From positions 744,001 through 808,000 of the forward strand of contig MCFH01000021.1 in the NCBI GenBank assembly GCA_002104945.1: a stretch of 64,000 nt of DNA, written 5' to 3'. Positions 44,686-55,808 of this stretch are shown here, piece after piece; the first letter of the stretch is position 1, and each line of letters begins with the position of its first letter. Source of the DNA: Piromyces finnis. Its lineage: Eukaryota > Neocallimastigomycota > Neocallimastigomycetes > Neocallimastigales > Neocallimastigaceae. The notes under the pieces were generated by a model that was not told the origin of the DNA, searched no databases, and was given only the letters and a program-made list of their open reading frames with translations. A program made the position numbers and the translations under genes.

Positions 44686-47600
44686 ATGGATGTAAGTTTA
44701 AAAAGCATATATTGTGAAATATAATAATTACTGAAATAAAATTATTAATTATTACGTTATAATAAAATTAGCAACAACAATACTTAGCCAATTTAGAACA
44801 ATTATTAAAGCAAGTTTCTTCTCCAGATACTAATGCTATTAAGCAAGTTAGTTATCTACTAGAAAATAAATAAAATATATTTAAAATAAGTAAATTAATA
44901 TCATTTTTTTTATTTAGGCTACCGAAATCTTAAAACAAAACTATTTCAACAATGAACAATGCATTCCAGCTTTAGTTGAAATTATTTCTTCTTCAAAGGA
45001 TATTAGTGTATGTGGTATTTGATATTTATTAATAGTTTACTTACAAAAGAATAATTATTAATCTTAAAAATTAAATAATCAGATTCGTCACATTGCTGCT
45101 GTTGAACTTCCAAAACGTATTAGAAGTCATTTTGAAAAGCTTGATGATAACCTTAAGTCACAAATTGAACAACGTCTTTTAGAAATTATTACTGTTGAAC
45201 CACAGTAAGTAAAAAGTATTATAATTTTTGTAGTAGATATAACATTTATTGATAATATTGTATTTTTATAAATTATAAAGAAAGATTATTAGTCACGCTA
45301 TTGCCCGTTGTATTTCTTCTATGGCTGAATTTGAAATTCCAAACAATAGATGGACTAATTTAATTGATTTCTTATTTGAATGCTGTAAAAGCCAAAATGC
45401 TTCTCACCGTGAAGTTGGTGTATTCGTTTTATATTCTTTATTTGAGGTTATTGTTGATAATCTTACTGAAAGACTTCCACAAATATTTGAATTATTAAGT
45501 GTCACTATTAATGACCCAGAAAGTATTGATGTTAAGATTACTACCATGAAGGCATTAGGATCTGTTGTCGAATACATTGATGAAGAAAATCAAAAGGAAA
45601 TTGAATTATTCCGTTCTTTAATTCCAAATATGGTTAATGTTCTTTATCAATGTCTTGAAACTAGCAACAGAGATGGTGCTCAAGCTTGTTTTGATGTTGT
45701 TGATATTTTACTTACTTTAGAAACTCAAATTGTTGCTGAACATTTCTCTCAACTTGTTCAATTAACTGTTGATATTGCTAAGAATCCAAACTATGATGAA
45801 AGTATTAGAAATCTTGCTCTCTCTACCTTATTCTTCATTCCAGTTTACAAGAAGAACAGTTTAATTCGTTTACAATTAGTTAAGCCAATTATTGATGGCA
45901 TTTTCCCAATTGGTAATGAAGAAGAACCAGAAGATGAAGATGAAGATTGTCCAGCTAGATTAACATTCCGTATTATCAACTGTATGGCTACTAATTTACC
46001 ACCAAATTACATTTTCCCAATTATTATGGAATACATTGTTAGTTACATGTCAAATGCTAACCCACTTTACCGTAAGGCTGCTTTAATGAGTCTTTGCTCA
46101 TTAATTGATGGATGTGCTGATTTAATTCGTGGAAGAATTAACGACATTTTCACTTTCATTGCCCAAGGTCTTCAAGATAGTGAACCAGTCGTTCGTAAGG
46201 CTGCTTGTATTTCCTTCTTCCTTATCGCTATGGAAATGGTAGAAGAAGTTTCTGTTCATCACAGTTCTTTCATTCCTTTAATCTTCAATTTAATGAATGA
46301 TCCAGATGTTCAAATTCAAAGACATGCTACTAATGCCTTAAATGTTTTATTAGAAGGTTTAAATGAAGATATTGTTCAATATCTTCCAATGTTAGCCGAA
46401 AAATTCGTTTTCTTATTAGAAAATGGTGCTGTAGAAAACAAGGCTGTCATTGTCGAAGCTATTGGTTCAGCCGCTTTATCTGCTAGTGACAAGTTCCTTG
46501 ACTACTTCGAAGTCTTCTATCCAAGAATCCTCCATTTAATGTCTTTAACTACTGGTACTGAAGAATTATTAATCCGTGGTAATGCTACTAGTACTATGGG
46601 TTCTATTGCCGAAGCTGTTGGTAAGGATATCTTCCGCCCATACGTTCAAGAAACTATGAAGTTAGCTATGGAAAGTTTAAGTATTGATAGTCCAAAGTTA
46701 AAGGAACAAAGTTTCTTCTACTTTGCCATTCTTGCTAAGGTATTCAGTGATGAATTCACTCCATACCTTGAACACATTATGCCACCAATTCTTGAATCAT
46801 TAAACCAATCTGAAGACCTTAATGATTTACTCTTTGATGAAGCTGCATTTGAAGATATGGATGATGAAGAAGCTGAAGAAAAGGCTAACCAATTATTCTC
46901 AACTTCCTCTGCTATTGCTGAAGAAAAGGAATTTGCTGCTGATTGTCTTCAAGAAATCTTTGCTGCCACCAAGCATTCATACATGCCATACTTTGAACAA
47001 AGTATTGAAATTTTAAAGACTTTATTAAAGCATGACTTTGAAGGTGTTCGTAAATCTGCTTGCAATTCCTTAATTTCAATTATTTCAACTTGTTATGAAA
47101 TGTCTAACCCAGAAAAATGGCAACCAGGTTTACCAATTAAGGTACCAATTAACCAAGATGTTGCTACTCTTATTTCTCAAGTCATGCCAGAAATTATCAT
47201 TGTTTTAAATGATGAAGAAGATAAGGTATTAGTTATGGAAGTCTTCCAATCTATTGCTAGTGAACTTAAGAACATCGGTCCATCTTTAATTGCCGAATGT
47301 CATAAGGACCTTGCTAACATTTTATTAAGTGTATTAAAGCGTACTCATACTTGTCAAATCGATTATGACTACGAAGGTGAAGAGCCAGAACAATTAGAAG
47401 AAACTGAATATGAATCTATTGTTATTAGCTCTGCCTCAGATGTTATTGGTTCAATGGCCTTTGTTCTCGGTGATCAATTTATGGAATACTTTGAAGGATT
47501 CTATCCAAGTATTGTTAATTTCTACAACCCAGCTAAGGCTCCAAATGAACGTAATATGGCTATTGGAACTTTAGGTGAAATTGCTGCTGGTATTAAGGGT

Positions 47601-48092
47601 ACTATTACTCCATACACTGAAGAAATTCTTAAGGTCTTAATGGCTGGTTTAAAGGATGAAAATAATGAAGTTAACAGTAACGCTGCTTACTCTATTGGTA
47701 TTCTTTGTGAAAACACTCAATTAGATATCTCAAGTTACTATCCAGAAATTCTTTCTAGTCTTTCACCACTCTTTAATTCAACTTCTCTTCCACAAACCAT
47801 TGATAATGCTTGTGGTGCTGTTGCCCGTTTACTCTTACGTTATCCAAATGTTGTTCCAATTGACCAAGTCTTACCAACATTCTTTAATGCCCTTCCACTT
47901 AAGAGTGACTTTGAAGAAAATGTTCCAGTTGTTAAATTCTTACAATACTTATTTGAATCTCAAAATCCATTCATTTTATCTAACAAGGAAGGTTTAACCA
48001 ACTTATTCCAAGCTATGCTCTCTCCACCAGAAAACCAATTAAATGATGAATTAAGAGCTATTGTCTTAAAGATGGCCCAATCCCTTCAATAA
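44686..48092 (+). CDS. Importin-4/Kap123-type karyopherin beta
   Basis: Five exons: 44686-44691 (6 nt, Met-Asp), 44772-44846, 44918-45007, 45083-45204, 45281-48092; total 1,034 residues. The N-terminus MDQQQYLANLEQLLKQV, with DTNAIKQATEILKQNY and IRHIAAVELPKRIRSHF, is the importin-beta N-terminal domain. HEAT repeats follow throughout (e.g. EPVVRKAACISFFLIAMEM, DPDVQIQRHATNALNVLLEG). An acidic loop EEEPEDEDEDCP near residue 300 and a second DMDDEEAEEKAN correspond to acidic HEAT insertions seen in this class. N-terminal motifs and length fit Kap123/IPO4, importer of ribosomal proteins and histones H3/H4; Kap121/IPO5 is the main alternative. Codons are biased to C-ending forms as in the PheRS gene, suggesting high expression. 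Confidence 0.9.
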
Positions 48093-48964
48093 ATAATAAA
48101 TAATAATTAAAAGCATAATTAAGAAAGGAAAAATACTTTCTAAAGCAATCTATCATTTAATATTTTATAGTAAAAATAATCTTAATTTATTTATAAAATC
48201 CATAATTATTTAATAGTAAAGAAATTATAGAATTATATAATAATTATACATTTTATAATTTTGAAAAAAAAAAGTTATATTTCAGAATTATAAGGATTCG
48301 AAAGAGAAAAAATATTGAAGAGAAAAATTGAAAATGAATAATTAAATATATAAAGAAAGAAAACTTAATAGAATTTAAAGAATGCAGACTATTTAGTTAA
48401 TATTAATATCATTAATTCATATAATAATAATTAAATAGATAGAAAAAAATCATAAAATAGAATTCATTCTATAAAAGATATTTATATAATATAAACCCTT
48501 TTTTAAAAAAAAAAAAAAAAAAAAATAATAATAATATTAAAAAAAAAAAAAAAAAAAAACTACGAAAATTATTTTTTATTTAATTTATAGAATTTTTAAT
48601 TATTTAATAGTATATAAATAAAAAAAATTAAATAAAATAATATCATAATAATATCATAATCATAATAATAATTTGAGTTTTTCATAAACCCATTTTAAGC
48701 TTTAATAAAGCACAAAAATGTATTTAGAATTAAAAGAAATATTTTTTATATTTGTAAAAAAAAAAAAAATATGTCATTTTAACAAAGGTATAATAGGACT
48801 TTTGTAAAATTTCAAGAAAAAACAAGATATTTTTATCACATTTAAAAAGTTAGTGATTACTTTATTATATTACTTTATAATGAATTAATAAAATGATGTA
48901 CCTCTTTTTCTTTTTTTTTTTTTTTTTTTTTTAATTTCTAACAAAATCAGGTTTAGGATAAAGT
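48093..48964. other. 3' flank of importin-4 gene
   Basis: AT-rich, with A runs (48500-48560) and a T run (48910-48932). No gene; ends at the target-site duplication of LINE copy 3. Confidence 0.55.
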
Positions 48965-48974
48965 TCATAGGTAT

Positions 48975-49167
48975 CAAAGTTTGCCTATGGTTTCTACTGA
49001 CTATTGAAAGCAAGAAGTGAATACAAGTTGGATGTTAGAGTTGTAAAAGCTGCTAAATTTGTTGATCCAGTTTGTCCTAACTACTGTCCAACTTTAATTA
49101 AAATTACTAGGATACATTATACCCAATTTTTATTCATTTGTGTGTTTAAACATATTTTTTTAATTTT

Positions 49168-49200
<33 letters not shown>

Positions 49201-49526
49201 TCCATGAATTAGTACTTATCCTAGAAGTTTTAACAATATCAATTCCAATTCAAGGGAATGGAAAGAACTCTGCAAGTGTCAGATTCAATTGGGTATTTAT
49301 GAAACTTCTAACCAAAATCATGCCTTTTGTTATTGGCCAGCAATGATCAATGTTGAAAAGGTTTGAAACAGTATCTAAGAGCGTCAATGCAGAAGAAACA
49401 GTAAGATAAACCAGGAGAGGCCAGCGCAACCTTATTTTTAATTTTGTTTTTTTATAATATGTATTATAATTTTAATTAAATTAATAAAGTTTAAAAATAT
49501 TTGATGCCGTTAAAAAAAAAAAAAAA
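48975..49526 (+). mobile_element. 5'-truncated LINE, copy 3
   Basis: About 550 bp ending in a 15-A tail (49512-49526), flanked by TCATAGGTAT at 48965-48974 and 49529-49538 (extending to AAAGYTCATAGGTAT with one mismatch). Its first 110 bp match copy 2 closely: KARSEYKLDVRVVKAAKFVD and PVCPNYCP against the copy 2 equivalents, with interspersed stops. An AT-rich insertion including a long T run (49165-49198) interrupts the zinc-knuckle area; coding resumes as EWKELCKCQIQLGIYETSNQ and NHAFCYWPAMINVEKV, with more stops. The 3' terminus AATAAAGTTTAAAAATATTT then GATGCCGTT(A)n is shared with copy 2. Confidence 0.83.
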
Positions 49527-49577
49527 GCTCATAGGTATATCATATTCAATGGAATCATTCTAATCACTATAATTAAT

Positions 49578-49760
49578 TATCTTAAAATTTTGAAATATTC
49601 TGCCGTTATTGATAAAATGTGTATTAGCTTTAATGGAAAAATTCAAAATGTGTTAATTCCAATTACATTCTAAAATAAACATGATAGGAATCAAAAACTT
49701 TTTAGTAAAAAATTAAAACACCATAAAAAATAAAAACTTTTATTTCTTGATAAACAAACT
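49578..49760 (+). mobile_element. Decayed LINE fragment, copy 4
   Basis: Aligns by eye with the start of copy 2: TTTTGAAATATTCTGCCGTT against GATTTGAATATTCCTCCATT, then ATGGAAAAATTCAAAATGTG against ATGGAAAAACTCAAATTGTA, CCAATTACATTCTAAAAT, and AAAAAATTAAAACACCAT through AAAACTTTTATT. No open frame remains. It sits 40 bp beyond the right duplication of copy 3 and is clearly older. Confidence 0.6.
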
Positions 49761-49823
49761 TTAATAGTTAAATATAAATTAGTAATAATTCTTTCTTTAT
49801 AATTATCATTCATTAGTATTTAA

Positions 49824-49863
49824 TTAAAATTTATTTTTCTTGAGAAAGAAAAATAAATTTTAA
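49824..49863. repeat. Perfect 18-nt inverted repeat, 4-nt loop
   Basis: TTAAAATTTATTTTTCTT (49824-49841), loop GAGA, then the exact reverse complement (49846-49863). It lies about 70 bp after the decayed LINE fragment. Confidence 0.9.
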
Positions 49864-50016
49864 CAATATAAAAAAATGAAAAAAATTTTTTAGTTGTGCT
49901 GTAGTCATCGAGAAATATTTTTTTTTTTACAAAAATCATGATTTATTAATTAATAATAGTTAATATTCATTAACCATTACTATTTAATATCAACAGCTAA
50001 AAACATTAATATTGAA

Positions 50017-50017
50017 A

Positions 50018-50048
<31 letters not shown>

Positions 50049-50086
50049 TCATCATCAACATCAACAACAACAACAACAACAACAAC

Positions 50087-50118
<32 letters not shown>
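50017..50118. repeat. CAA/CAT then AAT triplet repeat, no start codon
   Basis: The + strand reads (CAA)n mixed with CAT, passing into (AAT)n. One frame would give Gln/His repeats (EKQQQHQQQQHHHHQHQQQQ), but it has an upstream TAG and no ATG, so it is treated as a microsatellite or a decayed coding repeat. Confidence 0.85.
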
Positions 50119-50802
50119 GCTAGAAAGTTTAGATCAAATTTATTTGTATTTTATTGTACTAAATTTTAATTAATAAAGAATTATTTATAAATAAATTAGC
50201 TTGCAAAAAAACATTATTTTTATATATAAAAAAATAAAAAGTTGAAAGAATTTAAATTTATTTTTTTTTATTTTAACAGATTTTAACATATATAATATTA
50301 ATATTAATACAGATATAGTAATGTATATAATTAGATTATGTGAATAATGCCATTTTATTTTTATAAATATAATAATTTTTATATAAATAGCAAAAAGAAA
50401 TTATACAAATTATACTAAATGAATATTTATAAAAAATTTAAAAAAATATTAACGATAAATAATAATAATAATAATAAAAAAAAAAGTTAATATTTGATGT
50501 AATTAAATATGAAATTCTATTGATTATTAAATGATGCTAAAAATAATAAAACGAAACATTAAAAACTATCTTTAAATCCAATTAAAAAATATAATCTATC
50601 AATAATTTATTTTAAAAAAATTAAACTTTAAATTTAGTAGAATTATTTGAAAATTCATTTTATTTATTGGTGGAGAATGTCAATTAGAATTAGAATGTGA
50701 TTTAGAAATTTTGAAAATACTAATTTTTATAATTAACTTATTATTATAACTAATAGATAACTTTAAACATTAGTTTTATTTATTTATTTAATAATAAAAA
50801 AA

Positions 50803-50813
50803 GGGTATAAATA
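50803..50813 (+). promoter_or_regulatory. TATA box candidate (GGGTATAAATA)
   Basis: Consensus TATAAATA preceded by GGG in otherwise GC-poor sequence, about 240 bp before the start codon of the 118-residue protein. Distance implies a leader of about 200 nt. No other gene lies near on this strand. Confidence 0.5.
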
Positions 50814-51047
50814 CTGCATTTTTTTCAATCTAAGTAAGTCTTCAGAACAATTATTATTTAATAATTTTTCTATATAAAAAAAATTATACCAAGAAATTAT
50901 TAATCTTATTAATATTTATTCCAAATAAAAAATTCTTAAATTTTTTAAAGCGTTATAATATTAATAATAACAAATAATATATACCCAATTTTTTTTATAA
51001 TAAAAAAAAAATACTAATCTTTTAAAACAAACTTTTAAATCTTAAAA

Positions 51048-51404
51048 ATGATTACTCCAGGATTCGAAATTCAACTTCACCCAAGTCGTCAATACGAAAT
51101 TCAAAAGGATAATGAATACAGAGAAAATTTAAAAAAGGTCTCTTCTCATTACAGAAAGCCACGTTCTCCAGGAGATATTTTCACTCCAAAGAAAACAAAT
51201 GAAAATAATCATCAACTTATTCTCCACCCAATACGTCAAATGGAAATATACCGTGAAAAAGGTATGATGATTCAAGTCCATCCAAATTTCTCTAAAAAAG
51301 TAGAAATTGAAAAGGAAGAAATAAGAGAACCAATTAGAATCATGAGTAACAAGGAAAAGAGATTTAGATCATTTGTCATTAATGACAAATTCCAAACTGT
51401 TTAA
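51048..51404 (+). CDS. Small basic protein with three HP-x-x-x repeats
   Basis: Intronless, 118 residues, not recognised. Three related segments are visible: IQLHPSRQYEIQ (residues 8-19), LILHPIRQMEIYREKG (about 59-74) and IQVHPNFSKKVEIEKEE (about 77-93), giving a repeat pattern [IL]-x-[LV]-H-P-x-x-x-x-x-EI. Between them lies a charged stretch, KVSSHYRKPRSPGDIFTPKK. No signal peptide or membrane segment. Codon choice (CGT, CTT, CAC, AAG, TTC) is like that of the well-expressed PheRS and importin genes, and a consensus TATA box lies upstream, so this is probably a genuinely expressed gene. Confidence 0.75.
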   Translation: MITPGFEIQLHPSRQYEIQKDNEYRENLKKVSSHYRKPRSPGDIFTPKKTNENNHQLILHPIRQMEIYREKGMMIQVHPNFSKKVEIEKEEIREPIRIMSNKEKRFRSFVINDKFQTV

Positions 51405-52405
51405 AAAAAATAAAAACTTCTCTGAATATCCTATTTAATTTATATAATGGTTATAAAAAAATGGATATTTAATAATTAAAAATTATTTCTTGTATTGGAA
51501 TAATTAAACTGATTATTTTTATAATGTTTAAAAATAATTTAAAAAAATTAAGAAAAAAAAAAATAAATAAAAATAAAAAAATTAAAACTAAAAAGTTCAA
51601 TATAAAGTGTGGAATTAATGATTTTAATTGTAGATATATTATTTAAATATATTATTACTTTATAAATATCAATTAGTTTTTAAATTATATAAGTACTTAT
51701 AAATAGTAAAAATAGTTAATAAATTATTTTTTTTTAAATAGTAATAAAATAATGACTATTTTATTACTATTTAAAAAGAAATAATTTATCAAGACATTAT
51801 AGTTGAAAATTCTAATGAAAAAAGTTAATATTAAATACCTTTATATTAAAATTTTTAAAATTAAATTTAAAATTAAATTCTAACCTTTTATTCCAGATTT
51901 TTATTTTAAATAGGTTACACACATTTATTATAATATATATTTTTTTAATTTATATCATTATAATAATATATTTTTGAAATATTTTATTTGAGGAAATATA
52001 TTGAAATTAATTTCAAATATTATTTTTTCTTTTGTTATGAAGTTAAATATTAAAATCATTTTAATAATTAACTTTAGAAATATAAATTAAAAAAAAAAAA
52101 TAAAAATAAAATTATAAAACTAGAAGGGGATATAATAAGTAGAGTGGAAGAAGAAAGGGAAAATATTATAATAATATGGAAAAATTTTAAAAGATTAATG
52201 TATTAATACAAAATAAATTTATAAATTTAAAATAAAATAAAATATAAAAAAAAAGAAAAGGAAAAATCCACTTTTAAAGTATTTTATAGTATAGAAATTT
52301 AAATAAAAAAAAAAAAAAAGAAAAGAGAAAAAAAGAAAAGCAAAAATAAAAAGAAAACAAAAATAAAAAAGCCTAGTATATATTAAAAAAAAAAAAAAAA
52401 AAAAA
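51405..52405. other. Intergenic region with long hairpin
   Basis: Holds the 33-nt hairpin at 51719-51789 and, directly before the metalloprotease ATG, purine-rich sequence with a 22-A run (52384-52405). No gene seen. Confidence 0.6.
51719..51789. repeat. 33-nt inverted repeat, one mismatch, 5-nt loop
   Basis: Left arm 51719-51751 and right arm 51757-51789 pair over 33 nt with a single mismatch around loop ATGAC. The arms include TTAAATAGTAATAAAATA and its complement TATTTTATTACTATTTAA. It is the longest hairpin in the window. Confidence 0.95.
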
Positions 52406-52876
52406 ATGAAAAATATATATTTTATAATATCATTAGTACAAATAATAACAACTTGTTACGGTAATGTACTTCCTCACTATAATGAGAGTGTAGTTTTTAA
52501 TAATAATAATACCAATAATGAGAATTCAATAATAAACGATAATTCTTATTTACAAAATGTAAGGATATATGATTATGGAATACCTTCAAATTTACAGGAA
52601 TTATATGATATTCAGAATGGTAATTTAATACCAATGGCAAAAGTAAAATATATTAATTATAAACAATTTCCAGATTTAAAAAACGTAAAAGGAAAAAATA
52701 TAGTTTCTCAAAAAGCTTTTAATTTCAATATAAAATCTGAAAAGAGTCATGAAAGTGAAATTTATGAAAAAGCATTATTGCGTGCTGAGGATGTAATTTC
52801 AAAAGCTTTAGGTTAGTATATGTAAATGAAATTTCAAAATTTTCTTTTTCAAATTTAAGATATAAATACTTTAGTG

Positions 52877-52927
<51 letters not shown>

Positions 52928-54273
52928 CCTTTTGAATTATTGTTATTATTTTAATTATTAATATTATTAATAAAATAAAGATAAATTCTATATAAATTTA
53001 TATTTTATATTAATATTTAAATTATTAATTTGTTATTAAAATAATTTAATAATCCTAATAATCCTTTTTTTTTTTATATTTAATTTAATATTATGCAAAA
53101 ATCAAAGAAATAAAAAAAACAATCAATGTAGATGTATATATTGAAGATTTTTGTAATAGCATACAAAGTATTCAGTGTGCGTCATTAGTGGGAATGACAT
53201 ATGCTCCTATTTATATTGCTTTAAAAGATGGTCCAAATGAAAGAGAGTATGCTTATCCACAAGCACTTGCCAAACAACTTAACTTGGATAAAGAAATTGA
53301 ATTTTCAGGTCATGATTTAATTGTATATTTGAATACTAAAATGGCAAAAGAGGATTATTCTGATCTTATTGTTACCCATGAAATTCTTCATGGCTTGGGA
53401 ATTATGGGTAATGGAGTTGTTATTGGAAAGAGTATTGGAATGGACCAAATGGCGGAAGAATTATTTTCACCTTATGTATATTATGATTTTGAAAAAGATG
53501 GAGATGAATATAAATATCATTTATTAGGATTCCTACCATTTACTATTTATGAAAAATATATTGTTTCATTAAAAGAACCGGATACTTATATCTGTCGTAC
53601 TGGATTTGATGAATTTTATAACAAATCAGTTAACATTACTTCATATTTACTTAATACTAAATCAAGTACAACAGATCAATTTTCAGTATTAACTGATATA
53701 TATAAAAATATCTATGATAATAATTCTTCTATTGATAAATACCGTAAGATTGCAAAACTTTATAAAACCCACAATTCTATTGGTTTTAAAAGTAGTGATG
53801 GTGAAGTTATTACTTTACAAACTTTTGATGATAAGTATTTATCATCAAGTTCAATATGTCATATTTCTGTTCCATTTGAATGTCATGATTTTGTTTCCTG
53901 CTCCTCCGAAAATATGAATGATTATGATAATGAATTTTTAATGTATTATTCTTATCCGATTCAATTTAAAACAACTGATATGATTAATCGTTTTAACAAT
54001 AAATATAGTCTTATTGGACCAAAATTAATGAAAATCTTAACTACTATGGGTTGGACGGAAAAGGGAACGACACAAAATGAAAAAATTTATTATGTAACGA
54101 ATGATCAATATCCTGATGTTTATAATAACCTTTTCAAAGTGAAAGCCAATAATAAATTATATGATACCAATAAAAAAGAACCATATCTAATTTCCAAAGG
54201 CATAACAATAGATTCACATTTTATTAGTATTATGATTATAATCATTTTATCACTAATAATTGTCTATTATTAA
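52406..54273 (+). CDS. Secreted/anchored HExxHGLG metalloprotease, uncharacterised family
   Basis: Two exons (52406-52811, 53108-54273), 523 residues. Residues 1-19 are a signal peptide (MKNIYFIISLVQIITTCYG). An N-terminal region of about 115 residues is followed by INVDVYIEDFC, GMTYAPIYIALKDGP and VYLNTKMAKEDYSDL, then the zinc site VTHEILHGLGIMG with His226, Glu227 and His230. The G after the second His gives HExxHxxG, as in metzincins, but position 11 is Met/Gly and not the usual His/Asp, so the third ligand must lie elsewhere. A late block, GPKLMKILTTMGWTEKGT (about residue 440), could supply a Met-turn-like element. The last 20 residues (HFISIMIIIILSLIIVYY) are hydrophobic to the end, suggesting a GPI signal or tail anchor. 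Similar unclassified HExxHGLG proteins occur in early-diverging fungi; the substrate is unknown. Confidence 0.8.
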
Positions 54274-54517
54274 AAGTAAAAAAAACTTTTTTTTTTTATT
54301 TTTTATTTTTTACAATTATATATTATATTATAACAAGATAAATTTTATAGAGTTTTTAAGTCAAGTTTTTTTTTTTTTATCAATAATAATATAATTATAT
54401 TTAAAGTTTTGTAACTACTATTTAATAGTCTTCAAAACGTTTTCAATATAAACAAAAAGTAAAATGAAACAACTAATTAATTAAATATAGAAGATATTTT
54501 TTATAACTTTTTGATAT

Positions 54518-54558
<41 letters not shown>

Positions 54559-55146
54559 AATGAATTTATATATTCATATATGATAATAAAAGAATAATAA
54601 TAATAAATTAAAATCAAAACAAAAAAACTATAGGTTATATTATATTTTATTTGCATTATTATTTATTTACAATTTTTTTTTTTTTTTTTTTTTAAATTGT
54701 TATTTATGTAAAACCATGATAATTTGATAGTTAAGTGAATTATTGTTATATAATATGCTCCAATAAATTCAATATATATATATATTTTTTTGTATATTTA
54801 TACATTTTGACTTATTTCTTTTCGGTATTAACATTAGAGAAAGGTGATTTTTCTAGAATCGTTTGCTGGAAAGCATTTCTTTTTTTTTTTTTTAATTATT
54901 TTAAATATATATTTAAAAAGTATATATTAGAACATGAATTAATAAATTATAGGTTAATAAAGTTTTTATACTTATTTTCTTTACATTGTTTCGTTTAGTT
55001 TTCCAATCTTTTTTTTTTTATGTTATGATTTTAATATTTAATATATATTAATAGATAAAAAAATATTATAAATAAAAGAGAATATTGAGAATATTATTAG
55101 TGTATTATTTTTTTTATAATCGTTCTAATTTTTCAATATAACGACA
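54274..55146. other. Convergent 3' intergenic region
   Basis: Between the metalloprotease and the small minus-strand gene. Long A run at 54520-54556 and several T runs. The 87-codon frame at 54735-54998 is Phe/Tyr/Ile-rich without support and is not called a gene. Confidence 0.55.
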
Positions 55147-55808
55147 TTAGATTCTTGAATATTTGATAATTACATTACTAATGATATAATTTGAATCAAT
55201 TTCTTTTTGTTGAATTAAATTGGCATTCTGATTATATCTTACTTCAGGATCTTCATTTATATCAGAAAATTTCCTTAAAAAAAAAAAAAAGGTTATTAAA
55301 GTAAAACTTTTAATAAAAGAATAATATATTTTATTAATATTGTACATATTATCTTGATTTTTCTTTCCAATATTCATATGGTCAATTGCAAGTTTGATTT
55401 GTTGTTGTCTAATTAATAATAAATCATCAAAAATTGAGTCCGATACTATTGTTTTATAAGAAATTGGTATTAATATTGAAAGTTAAACTCATATGTTCTT
55501 TTAATATATACTATAGTGTCAATAAATAAATCTCAAATAATTATAATGAAATAAGAAAGTTTTATTAATAACCTGGAAAAATTTTTTGTGGTCCAGATAT
55601 ACTATGTTGAAAATGGGCTAAAATTTTATCATGACAATCAATCTATAATGTTCATTTTTATTTAAAAAAAAAACATAAAAGTGTTTATGATAAAGTTGTA
55701 AAGTCATTATTTTTTAAAATGTACGATATAAAATGAAGACAAACATACTTTATCACCAATATTTCCAGATAAATTCTCAACATTATTTTCCATATTTGAT
55801 GTATCCAT
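55147..55808 (-). CDS. Small coiled-coil protein, possibly CCDC28-like
   Basis: Four exons join in frame to about 118 residues. Exon 1 gives MDTSNMENNVENLSGNIGDK; exon 2 IDCHDKILAHFQHSISGPQK then IFP; exon 3 SDSIFDDLLLIRQQQIKLAI then DHMNIGKKNQDN; exon 4 KFSDINEDPEVRYNQNANLI and QQKEIDSNYIIS up to the stop. The core pattern, a helix, then S/G..KIF, then 'F.DLL.IR.QQ.KLA..H', resembles the single helical domain of CCDC28A/B proteins; CCDC28B modulates ciliogenesis in vertebrates. Similarity is weak and seen by eye only; it could be any small coiled-coil adaptor. Exon 4 entry follows a T-rich acceptor (TTTTTTAAG). Confidence 0.55.

Larger units (their letters stand above)
49761..51047. other. 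Intergenic region upstream of small repeat protein
   Basis: Contains an 18-nt inverted repeat (49824-49863), a CAA/CAT tract (50017-50118) and a TATA box candidate at 50806. No exon with a start codon was found. Confidence 0.55.

Noticed and set aside
50017-50091. Poly-Gln/His coding gene
   Set aside because: No start codon in frame and an upstream TAG; treated as a triplet repeat.
54735-54998. 87-codon plus-strand frame
   Set aside because: Aromatic/Ile-rich frame crossing T runs; no neighbouring exon or recognised motif.
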